DNA of 64,000 nt, taken from the NCBI GenBank assembly GCA_030386875.1, contig CM059573.1, positions 25,461,891-25,525,890 of the forward strand, in the 5' to 3' direction. Both the position numbers and the translations under genes were made by a program. The notes beneath the pieces are model-generated. The model was not told where the DNA came from. It was given only the letters and a program-made list of their open reading frames with translations, and did no database searches. The DNA is from Morinoia aosen (taxonomy: Eukaryota > Arthropoda > Malacostraca > Amphipoda > Talitridae). Of the stretch, positions 13,301 through 22,213 are shown one piece after another (positions within the stretch are counted from its first letter, which is position 1; every line of letters begins with the position of its first letter).

Positions 13301-13347
13301 TTGAGATCCGGGTCGATTTCATCTAATATATCAGCGTGATCAGTCAT
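10345..13347 (-). CDS. ORF2: AP-endonuclease/reverse transcriptase of a CR1/L2-like LINE
   Basis: An open frame of 1000 residues. The N-terminal half is an apurinic-type endonuclease, which nicks target DNA: LCWNCRSL near residue 53, then FTESWLDD, GTVYRPP, CGDFN near 192, and SDH near 258. The reverse transcriptase follows from about 550: FRKAFDCVDH, GVPQGSVLGPLLF, and the palm motif FADDST near 726. A C-terminal region runs through LISPYLQYGIEAW. It makes cDNA at the nick from the element's own RNA. No frameshift or stop is visible, unlike the two flanking halves, so this is the youngest copy. The missing 5' end means it is probably dead on arrival. Clade assignment (CR1/L2 within the Jockey superfamily) rests on motifs and the tandem-repeat tail, not a tree. 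Confidence 0.93.
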   Translation of the reverse strand: MTDHADILDEIDPDLNHLNRIFPNLNDSENCRYTNISKFNESIRITRQDFSLLCWNCRSLYPKLEEIQCTITELKYTLDVISFTESWLDDSTKDMIKFENYHSYHSLRKNKRGGGISTYISKLMDSRIIASATLNQDHIESLFVELSRDGKRIVLGTVYRPPTACPISFLNELNRIISQFNRSFYNDIIICGDFNYDLLKHESYEPISNFLNAFHSKSFLPIITKPTRITSECATLLDNIFMTDPSDFLAGIITSDLSDHFPVFLIKENVYLACTKARAETYSYRKINESNLEEMRTVLEDLMPTLHITQQNNNARSIDESVVKLTETIMTAYNQCCPIVTRTVTPKNKQKPWITRDIVINIKKRQAYLALLCEGRISRETYNRFRNYVTNQIRTSKKSYFTLKFTQFKADVKKTWRLLNSCYKPNNAEKKKIGYITQDNVKYHEKNEIANLFNNFFVNVGKTIANGIPSEPTDHLEFMDHIREHNSFFFTPTNSSDVIACINNMKNKSSGLQTFPTKILKIIADIVAPLISNIINQSLLLGTFPNSLKVARVTPIFKNGEKTCVNNYRPISMLPIISKVFEKIVYKKVYSYFEQKSFLYDKQYGFRCKKSTTQAILNHLQFLYSNIDNGKTVFSVFLDFRKAFDCVDHNILLSKLHCYGIRGVAHDWFRSYLTNRKQYVVIDDAKSDPQKISHGVPQGSVLGPLLFLIFINDIIKSTSFFKFILFADDSTLSAVLPYENPTTIAESINNELHTVSLWLKANKISLNIDKTNYITFSYKKNISLPSIKIGEGEIKETNSCKFLGIIIDKHLTFKEHITHISSKLSKSIGILNKVKNFLPETALLMLYRTLISPYLQYGIEAWHGTDKNKTNIIFTLQKRAIRAVKNLEYNAHTNDSFKNLQILKLSDLYKISICNFIYKTLANDGDNSLQQLLTAQTGHHDHLTRNKSKFMLPYYSKARSQHSILFVGTKTWNSIPAEIRESNSYKVFKRNLESHFLSEY

Positions 13348-13998
13348 TCAAAATTAGTAAACAGTAGGCAGTAAGTACTATTGTACAACTTAAAACGAAA
13401 TACAGAGTCAAGATTAAAAGGATATATCTATCTAAAAACTAGCTTAGAAAGTATAGAAAAGAGTAAGAAATCTAGCGTGATTTCGTGGGTACACTCAATA
13501 CTCAGCCAAGAGCGATTAATATTGGAGTTCAATATACAAAATTGATGCGTACAAATTGCTGAAGGCGTTGTTACAAAGTTCACATACAACAGGTAATAAG
13601 TTTTAAAAAAAATAAAAATAAATAGAAAAAAATTTAGCGACGATGATAATCTAATCAGCTAATATGTTTTACACATAATAATAGTTTGTTGGTTAAAAAT
13701 TACATACAATTTACGAGGAAAGGTGAACAAGGTGGATATCAATATTCCATCATAATATTGGTAGGTACAAATTGCTGGTGGTGTTGTTGCAATTTCCAAT
13801 ACAGTTGTCATAAATGTTCATATATATCTGTCATAAGATTGTCAAAATTGAGGTAAAAACTGCAGTATATATCTTTAGAGGTTGGAACTGATTCATGGCA
13901 TGAAGTTATGCAGTTTGAAGATCTAGTGTAAAGTTATATAATTCTAGGCGTTATTGGCATACTAGTATATAATTTGACACAGGTACATGTTTTGATAC

Positions 13999-14171
13999 CT
14001 AATTGAGGTGAACACCCAAGACCTGATTCGATGATTTATCCAGTTGCCGCATCAGGTATTGGTCGAGCTCTTCTGGCGTGTTAATCTGACGTCTCGAGTC
14101 CGGTTGTCCAGGGATGAATGCGAAGATGTTTCCATCTTGGGTCCTCGGGGTTCCGATTTTTTCCGGGAAAT
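13999..14171 (-). pseudogene. ORF1 C-terminal fragment of the younger LINE
   Basis: About 57 codons on the minus strand resemble the ORF1 tail at 16428-16156. Shared features are FP-KIG near the start, a DGNI motif, then INTPE--DQYL and KSS. The truncation at 14171 is the 5' end of this copy. The 650-bp stretch to ORF2 holds no other ORF. In related elements ORF1 encodes a nucleic-acid-binding protein; nothing here proves the role. Confidence 0.6.
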
Positions 14172-15568
14172 TGAATTGAACCAATCATGGGCGATTCCTC
14201 GAATGCCATAACAGTGTAGTTTCGAGAGTAATATGTTATGGTCCACACAATCGAATGCTTTTCGAAAGTCAAGAAACACGGAGAAAACAAGCTTTCCTTC
14301 ATCTATATTAGAGTAAAGGTACTGTAAATGATTTAAAATAGCTTGTGTCGTTGATTTTTTTGAACGAAAACCGTATTGTTTGCCGTAGAGAAAAGAACTT
14401 TGTTCAAAATACGAATAAACTTTTTTATACACAAATTTTTCAAATATTTTGCTAATAATTGGCAGTACAGCGATAGGTCTATAATTATTAACGCAATTTT
14501 TATCACCATTTTTAAAAATAGGGGTCACTCTGGCAGTTTTGAGAGAGTTGGGGAAGATACTTTGAGAAAGTGAAAATTCAGTGAAAATTCAGTTAGATTT
14601 AGTATTGCTTGATCAATGTTAATTGCATTTCTATCCAGTTCATAGATGTCTAATGATGGCATTAATTCTTCTAGAACAGTTCGTATCGTTCCCAAGTTAT
14701 TTTCGTTTACACAACGATATGAAAATTTCTCAGCCTGTGGGCTGTTACAGGGACTATAGACATTTTTCTTGATGAGAAACACCGGAAAATGGTCAGATAA
14801 GTCAGAAATTATTATTCCTGTAAGAAAATCAGTCGGATCTAACATAAAAATATTATCGAGCAACGTAGCTAATTCAGATGTAACACGCGTAGGTTTCGTG
14901 ATGATTGGAAGGAAGGAGTTAGACTGAAAAATATTTATGAAGTTTGAGATTTGCTCACAGCTTTCATATTGTAGAAGATCGTAGTTGAAATCCCCGCAAA
15001 TTATTATGTCATTGTATAGAGATTTGTTAAACTGAGATATTATGCTTTGAAGCTCGTTCAGGAAAGAGACGTTACAAGCTGTTGGGGGCCTATATACAGT
15101 CTCAAGTATAATCCGTTTACCATTTTTCGATAGTTCTATAAATAGAGTCTCAATATGTTCACGATTCATAGTTGCACTTAAAATGATTTTCGATGATATG
15201 CGTTTAGATATGTACGTACTGATGCCACCGCTACGTTTGTTATTTCGGAGTGAATGATGGCTATTATAGTTCTGAATTTGAATTAGGTCTTTAGATGAGT
15301 CATCTAGCCAACTTTCGGTAAAACTGAGAACATCAAAATTGCTGTTTAGCTCAGTGATAGTACAAGATATTTCATCTATTTTCGGATAAATGGACCTACA
15401 GTTCCAACATAATATTGAGAAATCGTTACAGGTTTTTCTCATCGATTCATTGAATTCTTTAATATTTAGGTATTTACAATTCCCAGTTTCATTTAGGTTT
15501 GGATGCAGTCTATTCAAATGATTGAGATCTGGATCAATATTATCGAGCATATTAACATGGTCAGTCAT
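14172..15568 (-). pseudogene. Older LINE: ORF2 5' part (endonuclease, start of RT), internally deleted
   Basis: The start is aligned with the intact copy's start codon (MTDH at 15568). The endonuclease is complete: LCWNCRSI, FTESWLDD, CGDFNYD, SDLSDHF. At about 14560-14590 the frame jumps directly to the reverse-transcriptase start (TPIFKNG--NCVNNYRPI). About 200 residues present in the intact copy are missing, and the joint has a repeated GTGAAAATTCA. It ends at 14172 where the younger LINE inserted; the remainder of RT is at 8548-9945. Confidence 0.85.
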
Positions 15569-16465
15569 TACAATTAAGAAATAGTAAGTAAAATGTGACG
15601 TAAAAATAATGAAAATGATACAGACCACAGAGTCAAGTTAAAAATAAGACATTCCTATTTATAAAAAAATTTTAGAAATAAAGAGAAACTAAAACACACA
15701 GAGATTATTAGTCTAAATTGTCTAAAATCTAGTATGATTTCATAAGGAAAGCGCAAACTCAGTCCATGAGTGGGAGCATTAGGGATCATAAATTGCGAAT
15801 AATGTAGTTACAAGGTAGTTATGTTGTAGCTGCACATAACACATAAGATGTAGCAAAGGACGAAATGGATTAGAATCGAAGGCAGCGAAGTTATTTAATT
15901 AATATAAAGATCTTGAGTATCTAAATTATTTTCAGATTTAGAGACATGTGGTAACATATAATTTAAGTCTGAGTAGAAAATTCGGTGTGAGCCTTCTATA
16001 AAAAATGAGAAAAAGAAGGAAATAAGAAAAAGAAACAATTTAGTGAGCAGTAAAATAAAGTTGCAAGTTCGGCGTGGGTGCCTTGAAGAGGCAAAGGCGA
16101 TTCTATCAGAAAACAAGAAGAAATCATGTGGACAGAGATCAAAATGCTTTTAAATTTAGTACATAAGTCCATGAAAATAAAAATTATGAATAATTTCTTC
16201 TGAGGACTTGCCGACATGTTCCAATAAGTACTGGTCAATGGCTTCAGGTGTGTTGATAGTTACAGGTCTCAGAGTAGCTTGTCCAGGTATCCTTGGAGAG
16301 TAGACGTTGATATTGCCATCCAGAGATCTTGCGAGGCCTATTTTGTCCGGAAATTTTCGTTTGGCCAATCTCAGCGTGTACATAATATTTGCTCGCGAAG
16401 GGATGAGGTATTCGTTTAAATTAACCAAAAATTAATTTAAAAATTAAATTAAATTATAAATTAAC
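15569..16465 (-). pseudogene. Older LINE: 5' region with ORF1 tail
   Basis: Minus-strand frame 16428-16156 (90 codons) is homologous to the ORF1 fragment of the younger copy. The shared run is KFP-KIG, DGNI, PGQ, INTPE--DQYL, KSS, with an upstream LIPSRANIMYTLRLAKRK segment that looks basic and helical. A spacer of about 590 bp without ORFs separates it from ORF2. The element's 5' end is about 16430-16465, where the host MITE sequence resumes. Resemblance to the FP25-like C-terminal domain of other LINE ORF1 proteins is possible but unverified. Confidence 0.55.
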
Positions 16466-16857
16466 TTATCGCTATAACTTGTTATTTATGGGTGATAACT
16501 TTTATTGTGTTATTAGCTAAAAGACCTATAGAAGTGGGTTCAGGCTTCGCAGGGTTGGGTAATGATAAATTACAAAGTATCCAAACGTACTCTAACAGCT
16601 CAAGCGCGCAACGGTTTCTGCTGTATGGAATACAAAACTAAACTTCGGCTATAACTCGTAAAATACTCATTTGCTGCAAAAAGTATATGAAAGAAAAGTA
16701 GTTTGTTTCGATGTTATTACCATGATATAAGGACCAAAAATTCAAAAATCGATTAGTAGCTATTTATTCGAGGGCATTCCAGTCATCAAAGACGAAAATG
16801 AACATACCGCTATAACTCATTAGATACTCATTTGCGACGGAAAGTGCATAGAAGAAA

Positions 16858-17404
16858 GGTAAATCTGAAGGATATGACAGTTATAGATTTTGTAAATTTC
16901 GATGCTCAAGCATAATTAATTAGATCGAAATAAACAACTTTTCTTCTTTGCACTTTCCGTCCGAAATGAGTATTTTATTAGTTATAGCGGTAAATGACTT
17001 ACCGCAACTCCAGTGTTTGAAGCGGCAAGTAATTCAAGGAGCACGTCTGACAGCAACACTGCAATGCACACTCGCTTCCAGCGCGATCGTCATCAAAGAC
17101 GAAACCAAACCTACCGCTATACCTCGTTAAATACTCATTTGATGAAAAAAGTGTGCAGGAGAAAAGTTGTTTATTTCGATGTTATTACCATGATTCAAGC
17201 AAAAAAAATTCGAAAATCATGATTAGCTGTTTATTCGAGCGCATTCGTAATCACAAACGAAACTAAACCTACCGCTATAACTCATACAATACTCATTTCA
17301 GACGGAAAGTACATAGAAGAAAACTTGTTTATTTTGATTCAATCAATTAGGTTCAGGCACCAAAAAGTGGAAAATCGATAACTGTCATATCCTTCAGATT
17401 TACC
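16858..17404. mobile_element. 'GGTAAAT' MITE inserted in another MITE, 547 bp, 8-bp TSD
   Basis: It begins GGTAAATCTGAAGGATATGA and ends with the reverse complement. The inverted arms extend for about 130 bp. The flanks AGAAGAAA (16850-16857 and 17405-17412) match exactly. Removing it restores the right arm of the surrounding MITE. It is non-coding and, having the best-preserved ends and TSD, is the youngest of the three copies seen. Confidence 0.88.
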
Positions 17405-17495
17405 AGAAGAAAAATTGTTTCAACATATTAACTATGGTTATGCAGCAAAAATTGGAAAATCGATTATGGTCCTCCTTCACAAATACCCAAGGGAG

Positions 17496-18125
17496 AGAGT
17501 AATGAAACAGAATATATGGGTGAAAATGAGTTTTACATTTACATTGACTGCGAGATGTTTGTTCTGAAATATAATTAGGGTATGTGAAAGTGGGAGAATA
17601 TGAGTAGTTGATTGAAAATCTCTCAAGATGAAATGACAAGCTGGAAAGAATTTAGTAATGGATTGAGTGATTGAGGAACACTGGAAACCAATTTTATGGG
17701 TCATGAGGTTACACCTTACAATTTATGTGAATGAAAAAGATTTGTAAGACTTTTGCAGTCGTCAACTAATCTCAGCCCTCCTTGCTTCCAATTTCCTGTG
17801 GGGAAAAATAAATTTCCCAGCTGAAACAGAAATGCTTCAATCATGAGGCATGTTCAGATCAGTTATTACACATTGTTGCTGTAGTATGTTTATTGTTATA
17901 TTTCAATTCATTTTATTCTTGTACTAAGTTCTGGTATCAGTAGTATCAAGATTTTGTTATTACTGCCGTAGGAGCAAATAATGTTAGTCACGATTGATAA
18001 TTCTACCAACTTCCTGTACCTTGTCTAATTCTTTCTTATTGTCCAACAGGAGGAGTGTGGTCAAATTAATGTATGCTACTTGCCAGTCACTGCCCTGGGA
18101 ATGTTTCACCTTCAATAAATGCTGC
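17496..18125. other. no gene recognised
   Basis: Plain AT-rich sequence. The last 40 bases contain AATAAA just before the hAT-like insertion, so this could be the 3' end of a host transcript, but no exon is recognisable. Confidence 0.5.
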
Positions 18126-19252
18126 ATCATGCCTAGAGATGCGACTAAAAAAACCGTGCTGTTTTAAAAAAAAAACATGTTTTTTTTACAAAAAAAAAAC
18201 ATGGTGAAAAAAAACGTGGTTATTTTTTATTTTTTTTATTTTGTTTGAAAATAACTCAGCGAGGAAAAGAACCACTTTACATTATTTGTTTTCATGTCAG
18301 ACTATAAGATAAAACAGCATACTTCTTAATTCATGGTTTTCTATGGTTGTATTGAATTTTTTATTTTCTGTGGTTTTGTCACGAGAAATGGTCCCGCCTC
18401 CTTACTCATTTGCATTAGTAAGGAAATCAGGTTCTCGGAATAGAGGGATTGACATACCTCCACACAAATTGTCAAATACACAAGAAATTACAGGATGGCA
18501 AAAATTGCACAAATGGTAAAAGTCAATAAACATACACTAAAACAAGGACGGTACTCACCAATGAGAAGAGACAAGACTTATGCCAGCGCGTTTCTGTGCG
18601 CATTTTTTTTTTTTGGTGAACGAGAGTTGCTAATCCTGTGGTTTCGGGTATGATACTCGAATTCGGTAAACAGGTTTATGAATTATAAAAGAACATCCTA
18701 TTACACTTTTGTGAGACTAATGCACAATGCTTATCATGAAGGGAATTAACGCAATGCTCAACAATCTACCCACCTACAATTTACCTCCAAACACAACACA
18801 CTATAATGCAAAACAAACGTTAACGACAAATTTTGAGGTAATTAGGGCATAACATTTCCAATGGCTACGTTAATCTACCTATTGGCCGGCCAGCCCGCAT
18901 CATCAAACTAGACACCAACAATACATGTAAACAATGCTAGACACGAATAATACTGTACATGTGGAGTATTAAGATATTCTCTGTCGTCTTGACCGCTTTC
19001 ATTTCACAACCAATCGTCACCAAACACACGCCGTGGCATTCTCAGGCACCGGATCTCAAGAGCGTTTTCGGCATCAACGAGCTACAGTTCATTTTAGTAC
19101 GACTTCAGTTCAGAGTGTGGATAGGCCTTATTTTGAGCGATGGCGTGATATGTTGACTTGAATTGGGGAACTCTTGACTTCCTTTCTTCATCATTATTTG
19201 ATCAATTTATTCATTCCCACCATCCGCAATATAAGAAATTTTTGCTCTCCTC

Positions 19253-19436
19253 AGTAGTAAGCAGAATACAAATCATAGCACAATTCACCACAATTAGCTT
19301 ATAATTGAAATTAATTAAGAAAAAAATTCATAGAAGCTTTATTTGTTGACGAATTTTTTACTTTTTATAAGCCAAAACGACTTACACAAATGACCAGGTA
19401 TCTTTTATCTATAAATTTAAATTTTCTTAATCTACC
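19253..19436 (+). repeat. Polinton left terminal inverted repeat
   Basis: About 184 bp matching 44365-44548 in reverse complement with scattered mismatches (roughly 95% by eye). The match runs from AGTAGTAAGC to AATCTACC. Confidence 0.95.
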
Positions 19437-19538
19437 CACAAGGGTTTCATCAATAAAAACTATTTCCGTTTTATCATTTTCCTGTTTTACAAAAAATTGT
19501 TCAAATTCAAATCAGTTTCCCGTTCGACTATTTTTTCT

Positions 19539-19703
19539 ATGACCTACATAGAAAATGAACTGAGAATTCGTGGTAGACTTGACAAAACTTTAATCATTGA
19601 TAGTTTACTTCTGAACTATCATGTAAAAAAACTATTGAAAACAAAGAAAATTGAATTTAAAATTCTAAAAAGAATGCTGAAAAGAGATACTAAAATTGTA
19701 TAA
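19539..19703 (+). CDS. Small basic protein next to the Polinton left TIR (hypothetical)
   Basis: 54 codons from the first in-frame ATG, lysine-rich and helical in character (KKLLKTKKIEFKILKRMLKR). It lies about 100 bp inside the left terminal repeat. I do not recognise it. It could be an accessory Polinton gene or chance. Confidence 0.3.
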   Translation: MTYIENELRIRGRLDKTLIIDSLLLNYHVKKLLKTKKIEFKILKRMLKRDTKIV

Positions 19704-19743
19704 TGTAAAGATCATACACATTAATTTCAGAAATAATTAGCTT

Positions 19744-19970
19744 ATCGTGGTGGCCGAGTGGTCTAAGGCGTCATCGCCGGTAGGTCTGGTCGAGACTACA
19801 CGAGTTCGAGCCCCGCTAATCGCGAAACTTTTCAAAGTTACCAAAATGGTTTAAAAGATACTTATCGATGGTAAATGGTAAATCTTAGGTAGGACTGATG
19901 CCTAAATTAAGTATTTTCTCTTTTTTTCTCTTTACTGAAGGAATGTAATTAAAGTTTTAACATGACTATG
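19744..19970 (+). repeat. tRNA-derived SINE (Leu/Ser-like head)
   Basis: A box TGGCCGAGTGG (19751-19761) and B box GAGTTCGAGCCCC at about 19802-19814, with an intervening variable-arm-like segment as in leucine/serine tRNAs. The acceptor stem does not close, so it is not a functional tRNA. The unrelated downstream body ends in an AT-rich tail near 19970. Confidence 0.6.
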
Positions 19971-21700
19971 TATTGTAAAAATCGAAGCATTTTTTCTTAT
20001 ATATTCAGAAACTGTTAGGTGTCGCGATACGAGAGTGGGCTCGCCGTTTCTGCTTTGCGGCTGCCGCCTCTCATACGCTATAAGGGGAATCTCAACCCCA
20101 ACATGATTTATAATGTTGCACATTTGTGCTCGCGTGCACCTACATGACGGCATGGAAATAAAAGAATTTAAAGATTAACATGGGTTTTATTTAAAAAAAC
20201 ACGTGGATCAGAAATGAGGATTGACAACAACATTGATTGAGCAATATGTAAGCATGAAAATTATGAGCTCATGAGCGCCAGCAAACGATTGTATTATCTA
20301 CCTTGACACAGACTTCGGTAACTATCAATCGGGTATTTACGCACCTGCAGTTATGTTAGCAACATGATAATGAGCTTGTACTACCGCACACAAGAACATT
20401 TGAACGAAATGCATGAATAAACTTACTCGTTATTCAAATCAATCACTGATGACACAACAGAAAACCTCACTTTTCTCACCCAAGGTGTACAAAGAGCGCG
20501 CCAATTCAAAAACCAAATAGGAAACACTGTTCAGTGTGTAACCTTGCATCTAAACTTGCGCCACCATTATTATTTTACAGATCTCACTGATGTACCACAC
20601 TTGCACTTTTGATTATGGCAAATTCACTAATAGCTGCACACCGCTAATGGCTACGTTTTCACTGTCGATGTTCTTCTCCGCTGTTGCCGCTCTGAATCTC
20701 CGGTGATGAAGGTCGGCCTGGATGCTATAGAGCTCACCGCACCCTGCATCATTGTTTTCTTTGAAAATCAACAGTGCGATGGTCGAGCAGGAGATCCTGG
20801 TGCTGCTCGCCAATTTGCCGGTGTGAACTCTTGCAGTCGAAGCGTAGGCATCTCGACGCTGTAGATGTTGTGTTTACTTTCGAGTTTATTTGGATTTTAT
20901 TCTCCGCTGTGCTGGGGGTACTGGGATTACTCGCGGATTTTGTTGATGCAGAGCAATGTTCGAATACTTGCAGTTGAAGGGTAGATACATCGACGCTGGA
21001 GATGCTGTTGTTCCTTGCAAGTTTTGGGAGTGGTTGCAGAAATAATTTGCATACCTTCAGTTGAAGCGTAGCACATTTCACTTGGAAATTCTTGCCGCAG
21101 GGCTGATGTTTCTTTTGGCGTCTTCGTTGCCAAGTTGCCGAAATTATAAGCGTTTACTTGTACCGGCGTTGCAACCCGAGGCGTGCCAACCTTGAGGTGT
21201 ACCAGCGTCAGAGACGCTGGTGCCTCTTGCCCCGTCCCTTGAATTGTCGCTCTCTCCCTTCACGTGTCTGAGAGAAAATAACCTCACGAATCTTATCGTC
21301 ATCCCCTTTTATGCATCTTGTATCCTTTCTTCGAGAACGTTCTCGACTCTTCCTTGATACAGAGCAAGTTCTTCCTCCTGATTGGTGGAATTCGTCATTG
21401 TTCAGGCACATCGAGATCTAATTGTTACGTTATCTCACACACCCTATGGCCTGATTCCTTGGCAAGCGTTCATTGGTGTATCACAGTTGGTTCTCTGCTA
21501 ACGCCTTCCCCCTTCCCCTCGAAGCAGCCCCGCTTGGCGCGCAGCCGCCTGCATCACCGGCCTAGCCGTCAAATTCCAATCCTTGCCGCCAACAATGTAA
21601 CATTTCTCACAAAATAAAGTACGGCATCTTCGAACCATATATTGCATTTCCTGAATTGATTCCTAACATAGGTTAAATAATCCAAAATTCTCAAATTAGA
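19971..21700. other. non-coding stretch inside the Polinton, probably inserted; diverged internal repeats
   Basis: GC-richer than the Polinton around it, with no Polinton gene. A motif of the form TTGCAGTTGAAG-GTAG followed by TCGACGCTG-AGATG recurs at about 20830, 20967 and 21056. No terminal repeats or TSD could be fixed; the origin is unknown. Confidence 0.45.
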
Positions 21701-21704
21701 TTAG

Positions 21705-22157
21705 GCAATCTTTAGCTCAGTGGTGAACGTGTCGTGTTAGCGTTTATGAAAACCATTGCAGCTGAAGGTTCGATTCCTGAGATTCCTGGACGGGTTTTCA
21801 AGGGTTTCGAGGACATGTAACAGTACGAGTACTACTTTTGATGACTTGCCGCCCACGCGTGGCTCTTAAACGAACCGTGTCTGTGCAATTCAACGAGTGG
21901 CCATAGTTGAATTGTGAACGATGCGTTAAGTTGAAGAGAGACAACCCCAAATATATTACATGAAATCAGAAGTCTGTATGAATAGTGTGAAATGCGTCAG
22001 CTGACGGAAAACTCAGGTAACGACATCAATACACAGTGTGTTATGGACTAAAGAGACCATGTAATAGAGCTCACCGATCTTCACCAAGTGTAAAGACGTG
22101 ATGAGATCTGATGAAGGACCGGTACTTCGGGGTTGCTTTGAGTTTTTTTCCCCCTAT
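21705..22157 (+). repeat. tRNA-derived SINE, ~450 bp
   Basis: A box TAGCTCAGTGG (21713-21723) and B box GGTTCGATTCC (21768-21778) at tRNA spacing. A ~370-bp body follows, then a T-rich end at about 22145-22157. The layout (pol III head, unique body, simple tail) is that of a SINE. It sits between the Polinton terminus and the ATPase gene. Confidence 0.7.
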
Positions 22158-22213
22158 TTCAGTTTTAGATATAAATTCCTTTGTTTAATGAACAAAAGCA
22201 ATAAATAGTGTGT

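Larger units (their letters stand above)
9946..14171 (-). mobile_element. Younger CR1/L2-like non-LTR retrotransposon inserted in an older copy
   Basis: The element reads right to left. It is 5'-truncated within ORF1 at about 14171, followed by a 650-bp spacer, an intact ORF2 (13347-10345), a ~400-bp 3' UTR, and a 3' tail of TTGTTTAAA tandem repeats (9946-9975) instead of poly(A). It lies exactly at the break between the two halves of an older relative. The flanks ATTTAA/ATTGAA hint at a short target duplication. ORF2 and the 3' UTR are closely similar to the older copy. Confidence 0.85.
8290..17487. mobile_element. Second 'GGTAAAT' MITE, split by a LINE nest and an inner MITE
   Basis: Left piece 8290-8547 begins AGTAAATGTGAAG and follows the same path as the 3368-4100 copy. 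The right pieces are about 16466-16857 and 17405-17487, ending TTCACAAATACC. Diverged 8-bp duplications flank the whole: CTAGAGAG (8282-8289) and CAAGGGAG (17488-17495), 6 of 8 matching. The internal sequence of the 733-bp copy continues smoothly from 8547 into about 16466, so everything between is a later insertion. Confidence 0.75.

Noticed and set aside
19744..19825. Functional tRNA-Leu/Ser gene
   Set aside because: A and B boxes are good, but the acceptor arms do not pair and the body continues as a repeat.
20749..21081. 110-codon minus-strand ORF inside the Polinton
   Set aside because: Its Ser/Gln-rich sequence follows from the repeated DNA motif there; no Polinton counterpart.
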